Below are positions 1-10,911 of a DNA stretch of 64,000 nucleotides, one piece after another (the stretch's first letter is position 1; each line of letters begins with the position of its first letter). The notes under the pieces were generated by a model that was given only the letters and a program-made list of their open reading frames with translations, did not search any database and was not told the origin of the DNA. Source of the DNA: Leptobrachium leishanense (lineage: Eukaryota; Chordata; Amphibia; Anura; Megophryidae); the NCBI GenBank assembly GCA_009667805.1, contig CM019065.1, positions 155,160,101-155,224,100 on the forward strand, given 5' to 3'. The position numbers and the translations under genes are program-made.

Positions 1-381
1 TGTTTTTAAATGTTTCTATACATCCCACAAATCCGCCACTTCACAGGCAGGTTATGGGGACCTCCTAGGCACGGTATTTGAAGGAATTTTTCATTTTTAT
101 TCTTAACCTTTATTTCATGGAAAACTCACTGTTCCTTTGAAAACGTTTTTGTTTTACTTTTTGTCCTTGTTTCCTGTCCCCCAGGGCACTACCCGGACCC
201 TCATACACCTTTTATGGCAAATATCTAGCATATATGCCCTCTTGGAGGGCACTCTAATAATCGAACGTTCGGGTCCCATTGATTTACATTGAGTTCGGAT
301 CGTGTTCGAGTTCGAACTCTAACTTTTAAAATTGTTCGAGTTCAAAGTCGAACCGAACACGGGGCGTACGGCTCATCCCTA
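1..381 (+). mobile_element. Right end of a TAGGGATG-type hAT transposon, left part outside window
   Basis: This stretch matches, with few differences, the right end of the long hAT element seen again at 49541-52069, once the Tc1 insertion there is removed. It ends in CATCCCTA at 374-381, which complements the TAGGGATG start of the family. The copy is uninterrupted around 222-240, so it shows the empty form of the site where the other copy took a Tc1 element. No coding part is present. Confidence 0.8.
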
Positions 382-1008
382 ATCTGGGGTGTATGTGCCT
401 TCCCCTCAAGACTGCCTGTAAATCATATTGAATGTGATTTTTTTCACCATATTTTTTAAAGATTTAGTTGTGATGGTGCTAAGCAGGCAGTAGTAACTGC
501 CGAGGTAATAAGTCTAGAATTAGTAGGTACACCAGGCTCGTTGTTAAATTGTGAATCAATTTGTGTAATAAATGTGTTCTTTACCAACTCTTGGCCAATC
601 ACTCTCAGCCAGCCTATTAAAGGTATAAATAGAGACTGGGCAGTATCGGTATATAATGGCAGATAAGTAGTACAGGAGATTGTTTTCTCCATACATATAT
701 TACTAATTGTTTGTCTAGTTTGATTTTTATTGATATCCATTAAAGAAAATGTTTGAGAATCCCTAATAGGTAATTTTTGTTATCATTCCTTTTTTTGTTA
801 TATGTTTATCAAGTACAGTAAAACTACATTTATTTTAATATTTCGGAAACTGCCACCATAGTTTGCAGTAGTTTCAAACATTCTTTCCACCATAGTTTCT
901 GTCAAAGTTGTATAGCATAATTCTCAGTTTTGGTATCTATCAATGAGCTTTTTACCATTCCTTCCACTGTAGTTTCTTTCCTAGTTATTACCAGGATTTT
1001 TTTCAGCC
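382..1008. other. Unannotated intergenic DNA
   Basis: AT-rich, with no recognisable gene. An open frame on the minus strand (456-740, 94 codons) resembles no family I know, has no splice support and is not called as a gene. Confidence 0.5.
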
Positions 1009-1013
1009 GGTAC

Positions 1014-1036
1014 GTGCCAGTACTAAGTACTGGCAC
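1014..1036. repeat. Short perfect hairpin
   Basis: The arms GTGCCAGTAC and its complement face each other with almost no loop. It sits at the start of a GC-rich stretch that continues to the minisatellite at about 1425, so it may mark a small inverted-repeat element whose other end I could not find. Confidence 0.45.
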
Positions 1037-1424
1037 CTCCCGGCAGGACTGGCCTGACAAGCGGCTGCAGCACTACTTTTTTATCAGCACCGCCTCATCA
1101 GCATCTCTTGAGGCCGGCACCATGGTAGCTGACCTCACCACACACATGTGCCAGGAATGGGAAAGCGAGATTAAGGTGTGCGTAGGCAGCCCGGATCTCA
1201 TTCTGCAGCAGAGCAGCTCTTCCGTGGGGCCCGGCTGAAAATTTCAGCATGATTTCCTGTCACACACATGGCCAGCTGGGTCAGGAGAAGAGCCAGTCAC
1301 GTGTGTGGGGGTGGATATTTCGGCTGCGGCAGCACGTCTCCCGCCGGCACCAGGTATGCGGGCCTCCAATGCTGTGCGAGGGGGCCCCAAGTCCGGCTTC
1401 AGTCAGTGCAGTGTGTGTGCAAGG

Positions 1425-1807
1425 GGTCTGATGTCTGGGGTCTGATGTCTGGGGTCTGATGTCTGGGGCCTGATATCTGGGGGTGTGATGTCTGGGGGTC
1501 TGATTACTGGGGGCCTGATATCTGGGTGTGTGATATCCTGGGGGTCTGAATACTGGGGGTCTGATATCTGGAGGTCTGATTAGTGTGGGTCTGATATCCT
1601 GGGGGTCTGTTATCTAGGGGTCTGATATCTGGAGGTCTGATATCTGGAGGTCTGATATCCTGGGGGTCTGTTATCTAGGGGTCTGATATCTGGAGGTCTG
1701 ATATCTGGAGGTCTGATATCTAGAGGTCTGATATCTGGAGGTCTGATATCTGGAGGTCTGATATCTAGAGGTCTGATATCTGGAGGTCTGATATCTGGAG
1801 GTCTGAT
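1425..1807. repeat. 15-bp minisatellite, about 25 copies
   Basis: Tandem units of the form GGTCTGATATCTGGA, with variants GGTCTGATGTCTGGG and GGTCTGTTATCTAGG. Units become more regular towards the right. The unit is a multiple of three, so one minus-strand frame stays open across it; this is an artefact of the repeat, not a gene. Confidence 0.9.
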
Positions 1808-2343
1808 CGCTCCAGGCAGCACAGTAGCTGACACGATCTCATAAGACAAATATTAAAAAAGGTTACTTGAAACGCCCTCACTGTAGTTTTATGGAAATTA
1901 TATGTAGATTGCCACTTTACAATCGTCAAATATATTCACCGGTGCTAATTTGAGAATAGCTGCAGATTATGCTTTTGCTAGATTTGATTGATTAGTCTTA
2001 CAGGCTGATTCAAAGAATATATGTGGTGTATAACTGGTTTATAAACCAATAAAACTAAGAAACAAGACAAACACAGCTGGCAGGAGGAAAGTTCTGGAGA
2101 AATTAGCAGGAGAGTCTGAGGAGAGACAGAGTAGCTTTTGGGTGACCAAAGAGACAGAATAAGGTTGGGTGGAGAGGTACATTGAATGAGGGAGGCATTA
2201 AATAGAACTGGGAGGGTGCCAGAGACACTTCACACTTTGTAGAAGGATCTCCTTTTTCTTCATGCGGCAAATCACCATTTTCCAGAATATGCAGGCTAGT
2301 TTTATTATGAAAATGTTGTTTCTTTAAAAATAAAAAAATCTTT

Positions 2344-2523
2344 CAATTCTATTCACTAAAGGTGTAACTCAGGAGAATTGGCAGGAGATGTTAAAATTCT
2401 AGGTCAAAATAGCCAAACCAGAAAAATTCTCCCATTTATCTCACTTTCCAAATCGACTATTTGGTCTAGATTGTTCTCTTCTCCTGCCAATTCTCCTAAG
2501 TTTCACCTTAGTGAATAGACCTG
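2344..2523. mobile_element. Short palindromic MITE (first copy of the 33522/59239 family)
   Basis: Both ends read TCTATTCACTAAGGTG..ACTCAGGAGAATTGGCAGGAG in opposite orientation. The middle (CTAGGTCAAAATAGCC, then TTTATCTCACTTTCCAAAT) recurs at 33522-33703 and 59239-59389. It has no coding capacity. No target duplication is clear at this copy. Confidence 0.75.
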
Positions 2524-2618
2524 TTACTAGTCACACAATCTTCAGTGAAAATAGTGGTGTCTGTGGAGGCACTACTTCGTTAAATACTAATAATTTCGGG
2601 TTGCTGCCTACTAGAGAT

Positions 2619-3170
2619 TAGGCTTGTGCACCGATTTTTTTTTTCGGTTCGATTTGGTTCGATTTTTCGGATGTTTAAACTTTTCGATTCGGCTCGTTTC
2701 GAACGATTTTTGTTTCGATTCGGTTCGGCTCGACTCGTTTTTTGTGTACATTTTTTTTTCGGAATATCGACCATTTTTAGTATTTTCGTGTCACTTAGCT
2801 CGTTTTTTGTATCGACTTTTCGTGATTTCGGAAATTTTCGTTTTTCGGAATTGTACATGTTTTCGGAATATCGACCATTTTTCGTATTTTCGTGTCACTT
2901 TGCTCGTTTTTTGTATCGACTTTTCGTGATTTCGTAAATTTTCGTTTTTTCGGAACGTCTGTTCTCCTCGTTTCAAAGCAATAAATTTCGATTTGACACA
3001 TTTCAAGTCCATTCGAAAATTCCGAAAATATTTCATTTCGGCTCGGAAAACTTTTCGGATCTGCCATTTTCGGATCTAAAAATTTTCGGAAAATCGGCCG
3101 CATCTGAAAACACGAATCGGGAAATTTCGTGAAAATTCCGAAATTCCGAAACCCGAAACGCACATCCCTA
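2619..3170. mobile_element. Non-autonomous hAT-like element with 8-bp target duplication
   Basis: Starts TAGGCTTGTGCACCG and ends CGCACATCCCTA. It is flanked on both sides by CTAGAGAT (2611-2618 and 3171-3178), a perfect 8-bp duplication as made by hAT transposases. The interior is rich in TTTTCGG and TTCGATT tracts and has no transposase. The TAGGSNTG-type end is shared with the long hAT at 45108, which could have supplied the enzyme. Confidence 0.85.
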
Positions 3171-3218
3171 CTAGAGATTACACATAAACCTCAACAAAAA
3201 ATGTGTTGGCGAATGTAC

Positions 3219-3480
3219 AGAACAGGGGGGAAGGTCCTAGTGGCGCAGGTTGTTCTAATTTTCAATTATAGACTTTGATTGTTATCAAATTAAACGCTAT
3301 TGTAACAAACCACATTGAGTGATCCTACCTTAAGGTTTCTGTTTCTCAATCTGTATAAAGAAACCTTAAGGCAGGATCACTCACAGTGGTTTGTTACAAT
3401 AACGTTTAATTTGATAACAATCAAAGTCTATAATTGAAAAATAGAACAACCTGCGCCACTAGGACCTTCCCCCCTGTTCT
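3219..3480. repeat. Long near-perfect palindrome, MITE-like
   Basis: Two arms of about 120 bp (3219-3341 and 3361-3480) are inverted copies separated by roughly 20 bp. The outer ends read AGAACAGGGGGGAAGGTCC, followed by TAGTGGCGCAGGTTG. Such a transcript would fold into one long hairpin. A related GGTCCCAGTGGCGCAATGG end occurs at 28092. Confidence 0.85.
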
Positions 3481-4632
3481 ACACAATCTTCAGTGTCTGA
3501 GCTACCATTCACCAGAAACAATTAGCCATACGTACATTGTGTGTCACTATTGTTGGATATGGTGATGCTTAATTTTTATTTTGGTTGTGAGATTGTTGCT
3601 GTGTTAATCTGTTTTCTACACTTGCAGGCACTTTTCTGCATGCACTCTATGGTAGCCAAAATGACCTAAAACCTAATAGATCATTTTTTTAAATCAACTT
3701 AATTTGCCCTAAAAGAAACCAAACGTAATACAATTAAAAAGTATATGGGTGCTCACTGCTAGCTAGATGGTAATATTGTTAACAAAATAATTTGAATTAG
3801 TACAAATAAAATTATCTACTGAGCATTTTCCTAATATCTCCCAAACTATCTCCCAAAACAGCACCTACAGTATGTGCAGCAAGTGAATGATTAATATGTA
3901 CATATTTACCAAGAAACCCCCTTGCCATCGAAAAAAGACTCCTCCGACCACTATTCACCTAATATAAATATCCCTTTGTACAATACTGTGCTGAAGCCAT
4001 ACTCAAAAATGTAAACAATGTGTCAGTGATCGTATATTATTTATTGTAACAGATCTCTGTGCCCGGACAGGGTCACATCTGCCAAATGCTGCTTCCTCGC
4101 TGGACACCCAGTTTCTCCTCGTGACTCCCACACCTTTCTCTTGTACCTTAGCCACAGCTCAAGGCCCGGTGTATGTAGAGAGCCTGGCTAGCACCCCCAG
4201 GAATAAGCCAAAGCTGTAGACCTGGAGCCTTTCCTTGGAACAGCAGGCAGAAGATTCCTGGTCCTCCAAAACATGAGTTGTGACTTCAAGCTTGGTCAGA
4301 ATAGAACTGACTGTTTATTCACAGAGAGGACAGATAGAGTCAAGAACCATAACATTTGCATACAATCAAACAGACAACATCACAGATCAGATAACTACCC
4401 AGGGCCTTCAAACAATGGAGAATGGGGGAAGGAGAAAGCGCGTAAACAAAAGGAATTTCTTACTGAGAGAATTTACACAATAGCAGGTACTAATACAGAG
4501 TTCTACACTATACAGGGAATAACACACAGACATCAGAAATCTTTAGTTACCTGGCATATCTATAAAACAGTGAAAACCAAAACATATTTAAAAGGTCCAC
4601 CAGTTCCCCAATAGTCTCTTTCACGGGCCATA
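3481..4632. other. Unannotated intergenic DNA
   Basis: No gene recognised. 4040-4620 looks like part of an interspersed repeat by its composition, but I see no ends. An open frame at 4273-4614 on the plus strand resembles no known protein. Confidence 0.4.
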
Positions 4633-5222
4633 CAGGGTTATTCAAAGAGATTCGAAAAGTCACTACACGTTCGGTGACTTTTCATTCTCTTCAATTCGGT
4701 TTGTTTTGCTGATCCTATTTCGGCGACCCTGCGGTGTATTCAGCAAGCACCACAGGGTCCCCGAATTGCAGGGAAAAGCTGCCGCAAACCTGATGAAAAC
4801 TAACCGTAAAACCCAACGAATGCACGCCGAAAACCTCAAAAACATTTGGATTAACCTGCCGAAAACCACAGAAAAACCCGAACAGGAGCCGATCGCAGCC
4901 TTGGACACAGCAGAAGAGGCAGTGAATAAATTAGGAAAACAGTTTGCATGAATGATTGAAAAGTGAACCACTGTTTGCAAAGAAACTACTGAGCGAAAAT
5001 GTCTGAAATTTACATATGAGGTCCAGGGAATGATAATAAAGAGGGCTGTTACAGAAAAAATAAGTAAGCTTAAAAAAAAAAAATCGGACTTTTAAAAAAA
5101 AAAAAAATATGAAAAATGCATAAAATATCCTAAAAAATCTATAAATATAGAGACTCTTTACTGTAGAATCTTATAATGAACGGTTTATTAGATATTGAAT
5201 TAAAATGGGAATATTTTTAACA
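4633..5222 (+). mobile_element. CAGGG-type element, left two thirds (copy 1)
   Basis: Begins CAGGGTTATTCAAAGAGATTCG after ATA. The subterminal hairpin AAAAGTCAC..GTTCGGTGACTTTT follows. The body matches 42433-43335 and 59792-60686 through the TAGATATTGAATTAAAA tract, then homology stops at about 5222, so the right end is missing. A frame from 4706 to 4951 is open and is also partly open in other copies. Confidence 0.8.
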
Positions 5223-6069
5223 CCGGCAGCTCGTAGTGCAAAACCGCGCTCGTGTAGCAAGTTAAAAAAAATTAAAAAGGGTTGTTCGTTGTGCAAAACA
5301 CTCGCACACCAAGTTACTCGTTATCCAAGGTATTACTGTACTGTTAAAATGTGTTCCTGTTACCTCTCTTGTAAGAGTCCCTGCTCAGTCTTGGTTTGGA
5401 AATGCCATGGCCTGAAAGGGTGTTAACTAAAAAGCACAACTTCTAACAAAGCCAGGTTTTCAAGGATAAGACTGCAGGGAAGAGTGTGTGAAAGGACTCA
5501 CTCTAACATTAGAGGTTCATGCGTCCCACTCACATACTATATTGAGCTATCTTGTTATCTCATCTCAAAAGTACTGCTCACTGGCAAAAAAAATTGTCAT
5601 GTTCCATTGTAATGTAGCTCATGAACAGATTATTGTTGTCGTCTCCAAAGCCTATCATGTACTTCACCAGAGTTTTCTTGGCTCCCTCCTATGCAGCAGT
5701 TTCACAGTTTCATTTCAAATTTGAAGTACAACACCTTGTTGTCCACTTTATTTCCTTTTTTTTGTTCCTGTTCCCATACCAACACCCAAGTGTAACCTCA
5801 CCCTATTTCCAATTTTATTTCCATTCTAGAAATCACTTTCCTCCAAACCGTTAAGCTTTGGTACGGAAGAATAAAAAGATGCAAACCTCACCACCCTCGC
5901 TCAACTATGGATGATCATGGAAAAAACGAATCCCTTCATGCTACATCTTTATTTATTGGCAGAGAAGCATGACCGATGTTGGAGTCCGCTGTTATTAAAG
6001 TTGTCATAGAATCAGATTCCTTATTTGTTTTCCCCCTATGATTTTACTTAAAGTAGATTATTCCACTCT
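5223..6069. other. Unannotated intergenic DNA
   Basis: Nothing recognised. Short open frames at 5205-5854 have no family resemblance. Confidence 0.4.
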
Positions 6070-6638
6070 ACTTATTATGTGTTTAGTACTTGCTTCATAC
6101 AATTCTCATGAAAACATGAACCTGAAGTCTAACTCGCACTGTTGGTTTGGCCAAACCCCATTTTCCCGCTTCTGTTAGCAGCTATCAGTTTACCTCAGAG
6201 GCAGTCCAGCATGCATCTGTCTGTAACGGGCGATTGCATCCCGTTATTACCATCTGCCCATAACAGAACACACTAGAGAAGCCCTCTCTACCCACGTCCC
6301 CCCATAACAGAGCACACTAGAGAAGCTCTCTCTACCCACGTCCCCCCATAACAGAGCACACTAGAGAAGCTCTCTCTACCCACATCCCCCCATAACAGAG
6401 CACACTAGAGAAGCCCTCTCTGCCGTTACTTTCCGAATAAAGTGAAGAAAATACAAAGGACATTGTGTGCTTTCAAAAGGGGATGAGTTAAGCTATCTGA
6501 TTGCAATCATATCCTGCATGTGACATTCACTTCTTGCATATGACCCAGGGGTTCCAGAATAAAAGGATAGTGACTCAATATACAAGGTTCATGTTTTCAT
6601 GAGAATTGTATGAAGCAAGTACTAAACACATCATAAGT
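6070..6638. mobile_element. Inverted-repeat element carrying a tandem repeat
   Basis: The left arm 6070-6123 and right arm 6585-6638 are inverted copies of about 54 bp differing at one base (core GTACTTGCTTCATACAATTC). The interior holds a tandem array at 6257-6424. There is no coding sequence. The element type is unknown; no target duplication longer than a possible TA is visible. Confidence 0.8.
6257..6424. repeat. About 44-bp tandem repeat, nearly four copies
   Basis: Units contain CCCATAACAGAGCACACTAG and end CTCTCTACCCACGTCC. Copies differ by one or two bases, which suggests recent expansion inside the inverted-repeat element. Confidence 0.9.
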
Positions 6639-7255
6639 AACATTTCTATATAAGGAAAGGAGTAGCAGAGCTCATGATATCACATCCCTTGTCAATCCAC
6701 AGGAAATTACAATTTACCATTTTCAACATCCATCTCCTGTGATAAGTAGACCAACCCTGCTTTTTTGTTTTAGACTAAGCGTGATGCGCCCAAGTAATTG
6801 CATGCAAAAGCGAAATATATTAGTCATTGTTGGAGTAGCGGGGAGAATATTTGTGGTACTGGGTAGTAAGATGTTTTGTCTGGAAATAAGTGACATGCTT
6901 GCTTTGTTTCTAATTTTACACTGCACTTATAATGCTGTATACATTGCTGATCACATTAGCATCTCAAAATCCCTTATGCATATCTTTTTAAAGCAGGATT
7001 TGTGTGCCCCTCCCCGTACGGAGAAACAATATCCACTGTCTTATCTCTCACTTTGTCAACTTATCTTTCTTTAAACAAGCTGTAAGGAGCAGTCCCTCCC
7101 TTACTGTAACAAAATAAATTGGAAACTTTGCTGCTGCATTACAATAGCCAGACAGAAGGCAGAATACAGGGAGAGCTGTGGAGTCACTCACTACTGTACA
7201 GGGATAATATTTAAAGGGACTGAAAATCCTTATACAACATAGATGTAAGGTGTAT

Positions 7256-7485
7256 ATGATTCCGCACACTGCTGGGCAGCGCCTCTCTGCAGTATAATAA
7301 TACAGCATATGAATCCGCACACTGCCGGGCAGCGCCTCTCTGCAGTATAATAATACAGCATATGAATCCGCACACTGCCGGGCAGCGCCTCTCTGCAGTA
7401 TAATTCTGCAAATCAATCTGCACACTGCCGGGCAGCGCCTCTCTGCAGTATAATAATGCAACATATGAATCCGCACACTGCCGGG
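7256..7485. repeat. 53-bp tandem repeat, five copies
   Basis: Units start ATGAATCCGCACACTGCCGG and contain GCGCCTCTCTGCAGTATAAT. They begin at about 7256, 7309, 7362, 7411 and 7465; the fourth start follows a shortened unit. The overlapping minus-strand open frames here are repeat artefacts. Confidence 0.9.
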
Positions 7486-7730
7486 AACTTCCCAGCAGTG
7501 TGTGGATTAATATGCTGCATTAATTATAGCTCATAAAAAATTAAAAACTAACTGATCAAAAAATGAATTGATCCGAATCAATGAATCGATCTCCAGAGAG
7601 GTGCTGCCTGGCAGTGTGCGGATTATGATCCGAATCACTGAATCGAATCGATCCAAAATTTCGATTGATCCGAAATTTTCGGATGGTCGCTGTTTTGTTT
7701 TCGGAAATGTTCCCGAAATAAATATTTTAT

Positions 7731-7914
7731 TTTTGAGAAAGGAGTTTACCAGGAAGGATACATTGAGATTTCTCTCATTTTCAAGTATGTCCTGGGTGGC
7801 GAGTGTCTTGCCCAAGGACACTTACTGGAGAGGTGCTTGTTCGAGATCGAACCCATGTCTTCACAGGCTCTCTCCACGCAGAGCAGTGATGTTACCTCTA
7901 CTCCACCCAGCCGG
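7731..7914 (-). mobile_element. tRNA-derived SINE, copy 1
   Basis: On the minus strand the element starts CCGGCTGGGTGGAGTAGAGG, which includes an A-box-like TGGAGTAGAGG. About 40 bases later it has a B-box-like GGTTCGATC. It continues through a conserved TTGGGCAAGACA body to the tail CAATGTATCCTTCCTGGTAAA. Matching copies lie at 9389-9570 and 39459-39657. This copy lacks some of the middle. Confidence 0.75.
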
Positions 7915-8214
7915 TACTTTACCTCACTAATCAACAAATACACCCCAGCCCGCTCTCTAAGGTCAAACAGCGACCTGGTAAAGAAGCCTACCACCCGACT
8001 CACTAATACAATTCACTACCCCAACCAGTCCACCACTCTCACCTTGCAGTCCTCTCCTCCTGTTTCTCACCCTCCAAACCTTCTAGATTGTAAATTCCCA
8101 TGGGAATAAGGCCCTCATTTCCTCCTGTGTTGGTTTGCCAAATGTTGTTCGGTTTCAATGTATAGTAACACTGTCTATATTGTACCCGTTGTTCAGCGCT
8201 GCGAAATATGTTGT
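7915..8214 (+). mobile_element. L2/CR1-like LINE 3' fragment
   Basis: Read on the plus strand it encodes a remnant of a LINE reverse transcriptase C-terminus (..TSLINKYTPARSLRSNSDL..), followed by a 3' untranslated part ending GTTCAGCGCTGCGAAATATG. The same sequence occurs at 25826-25983 and, inverted, at 49951-50487. It is 5' truncated and internally deleted relative to the 50 kb copy. Confidence 0.7.
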
Positions 8215-8308
8215 CTCTATATATATATATGTACCAAACGACCTGGTACAGCACTCACCAAGACCTCAAAAAAACTTGCCTGGTGTAAAACAATCCTATT
8301 TATATATA

Positions 8309-8549
8309 TATTTTCGCAACGCAGGATGCACTCCAGAACTCATGTATAGAAAAATAAAAAAAATTATTGAAGCTTTTACATATTCATCCAACGTTTCGGC
8401 TCCATCTGAGCCTTTATCAAGGACCTTGATAAAGGATCTGATGGAGCCTAAACTTCTGATGAATATGTAAACGCTTCAATAAAGATTTTTTTATTTTTCT
8501 ATACATGAATCCTGGAGTGCATAATGGATTGCGAAAATATATATATATA
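8309..8549. mobile_element. Inverted-repeat MITE with AT microsatellite ends
   Basis: The outer arms (about 8309-8374 and 8472-8549) are inverted copies containing TTTTCGCAACGCAGGATGCA and CATGTATAGAAAAATAAA. A second hairpin lies at the centre (GGCTCCATCTGAGCCTTTAT against AGGATCTGATGGAGCC). (TA)n tracts flank both sides. No coding sequence. Confidence 0.7.
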
Positions 8550-8559
8550 TATATATATA

Positions 8560-9388
8560 AATAATAATAAAAATGCCTTTGCCAGGATTTGTTAGCAGTG
8601 CCCTTTGTTTTGAGCCAAGCAGCTAATAGAGAGCCTCAATCGTATTATAACTGGTAGCTGATGCACTAAGGGACCCCTGTGTGTATTCAGAAAATAATGT
8701 TACATCAGCAGGCACCAACAAAGCAATGCGAAATTAATTTGAGCAGTTTTCCATCCTTTTTTCTTCTTCATTCAAATATGTTCGATCAGCTCTCCTATCT
8801 TTGTGATAATAGAAAAGCTATGTTTTAAGAAAAAAAAGTTTCTTTTTATTAGTTTTCTTGAACACAAAATTATTTTTAACTTAAGACACAGTTAACAAGA
8901 GCCGTAGAGGATTAAATAAACTTCCTCATTTTAAACTAGTTGCGATTTGAGAAGTAAGGACTAAAAATATGCTTGGGACAAACGGAACTTCTTGTATTGC
9001 GTATCAACGGTTGTGTAGCTTAATGCTGCCCCCCCCAATTCACATGCTAAATAAATCCAGAATAAAATGTAGCAATCACTTCAATACCACAGGGTCTCAG
9101 TTAAATGAAATACAATAACAAACAAGTGCACAGGTCAGACACGTTGAATTTTGACAGTAGTACAAAAAGTATAGTACAAGTGTATGACATTATATTAACA
9201 ATAACACTAGAAAGCAAAGAAAAAAATCCTTTAAAGGCAATTTCCACACAGTCTAGTTAGTATTTCAGATAGCTATGGGTGGTCGGTAACCCATCAAAAC
9301 TATACAACTATTTGGAGCAACATATTGAAAATTAGTTAGATCTCCATATTTCTAGGTTTATATTTGTTTTGAAAGCACATTTTTTTTT
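8560..9388. other. Unannotated intergenic DNA
   Basis: AT-rich, with no recognisable gene or repeat boundary. Confidence 0.4.
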
Positions 9389-9570
9389 ATTTTGAGAAAG
9401 TATTTTACCAGGAAGGATACATTGAGATTTTTCTCGTTTTCAAGTATGCCCTGGGTGGTGAGTATGTACCATTAGGTGTCTTGCCCAAGGACACTTACTG
9501 GAGAGGTGCTCTTGCCGGGATCGAACCTGTGTCTCCATGGTTATAGAACAGTGATGTTACCTCTACTCTA
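9389..9570 (-). mobile_element. tRNA-derived SINE, copy 2
   Basis: Same family and orientation as 7731-7914. The B-box region reads GGTTCGATCCCGG on the minus strand, the closest to consensus of the three. The tail CTCAATGTATCCTTCCTGG is intact. The tRNA-like head is slightly shortened. Confidence 0.75.
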
Positions 9571-10019
9571 TGTAACATTATCCCCATTAGCAATGTTTAC
9601 ATAATTATTTTTCTGCATTTCTTACTTGTTCTCTCTGTATAATCTACCCATTCTGAAGCGATAGGCCCATAATATTATTTTCACATGTACAGTAACCGTA
9701 GTCGCCAGAGAAAGCTTCCGATTAGTGGTGACTGTGAAATTAACTGTATTGCAACATCTTTCCTCTTCTGTATTTTGCTGCGGTTTAATACGCCGGACCA
9801 GAATAAAAAAATATACAGATACAATATAGTATAAGCAGGCACGGGACATTGAGCACATGAGGGCTGACTGTCCAGTAGATAGCAGAACTGACAATTAAAT
9901 TAAAAAGTTGGCTGACATTCAGAATCAGAACTTTACTTTTCTTTGCCCCAAAACAAATAAGAAAATAAAGTAGTTTTTGCACTTTCCAGATTTCTGTGCC
10001 TACAGGTTCCTGAGATGTA
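9571..10019. other. Unannotated intergenic DNA
   Basis: No gene recognised. Short minus-strand open frames (9622-9894, 9785-10144) show no family features. Confidence 0.4.
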
Positions 10020-10405
10020 AATACAAGCCTTTCCATCTTCCTGTCCCTTAGTGCTTCTGTGTGTCTCTCCATCCTCCTGTCCCTCAGTCTTACTCTCTGT
10101 CTTTCTCTATCTTCCTGTCCCTCAATGTGTCTTTCCATCCGCATGGCTTTCTCTCATTGTGTTCCTCCATCCTCATGTTCTTCATTCCTTCTCTGTGTGT
10201 ATGTGTGTGTCTCTCCATCCTCCTGACCCTCAATCAGTCCTTCTATCTGTTTCTCTCCACCCTCCTGTTCCTCATTCCTTCTCTCTCTTTCTCTCTCTCT
10301 CTCTCTTCTCTCTCTCCATCCTCTCTCCCTCAGTTCTTCTATGTGTATCTCTCCATCCTCCTGTCTTTCAGTCCTTCTGTATGTCTCTCCATCCTCCTGT
10401 TCCTC
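10020..10405. repeat. Pyrimidine-rich degenerate minisatellite
   Basis: Imperfect units of 35-40 bp built on TCTCCATCCTCCTGTCCCTC. The same sequence type resumes at 19108-19200, so the array was split by the hAT-like element at 10414-19099. Confidence 0.8.
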
Positions 10406-10513
10406 ATTCCAGACAGTGGCGTCACTAGGGTTGGTGTCACCTGGTGCGGTAACTTATGGTGTCACCCCCCCCCCCCCGAGTTTTACGGATTTTTTTTTTG
10501 TGATCAAATAGTT

Positions 10514-10519
10514 TTTATT
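10514..10519 (-). promoter_or_regulatory. L1 polyadenylation signal AATAAA
   Basis: AATAAA on the minus strand, about 15 bases before the poly(A) tail at 10490-10499, in the usual position for 3'-end formation of the L1 transcript. Confidence 0.75.
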
Positions 10520-10911
10520 ACAGTAGAACAGTACAGAAAATACAGGATTAAGACATTAATAAAGAATAATGATACATCAAAGACGAGTGGTAGTAACAGT
10601 ACCAACCGGTTACTATCGTTGGTCTGACTTAATTCGTCCAGGTGAATCAGGTCAGTTTTACTGGTGATAGCTTGAATGTAGTTGTGCGTGAGTACCGGTG
10701 GCTACCAAGGGAGGAAAAAGAGGTTCCGAAGATAGAGAGACAGATATGAGAATGGAATAAGAGGGGAGGTTTGACAGTGAGATCAATAGATGTGAGGAGA
10801 GAGAGAAGAAGGGGGATATGGCGGGAGGAAGAGAGAGAGAAAAGAAAAAAAAAAAAAAAAGGGGGGGGAAGGTAAATGCAATAATAAAAAGAAGGGTGTG
10901 ATCTGGAGTTA

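Noticed and set aside
456..740. 94-codon minus-strand frame
   Set aside because: Complete and not repeat-like, but I recognise no family, no splice sites and no neighbouring gene.
1425..1807. CRISPR-like regular repeats
   Set aside because: Units are directly adjacent with no unique spacers, and the DNA is vertebrate. The same holds for all other arrays here.
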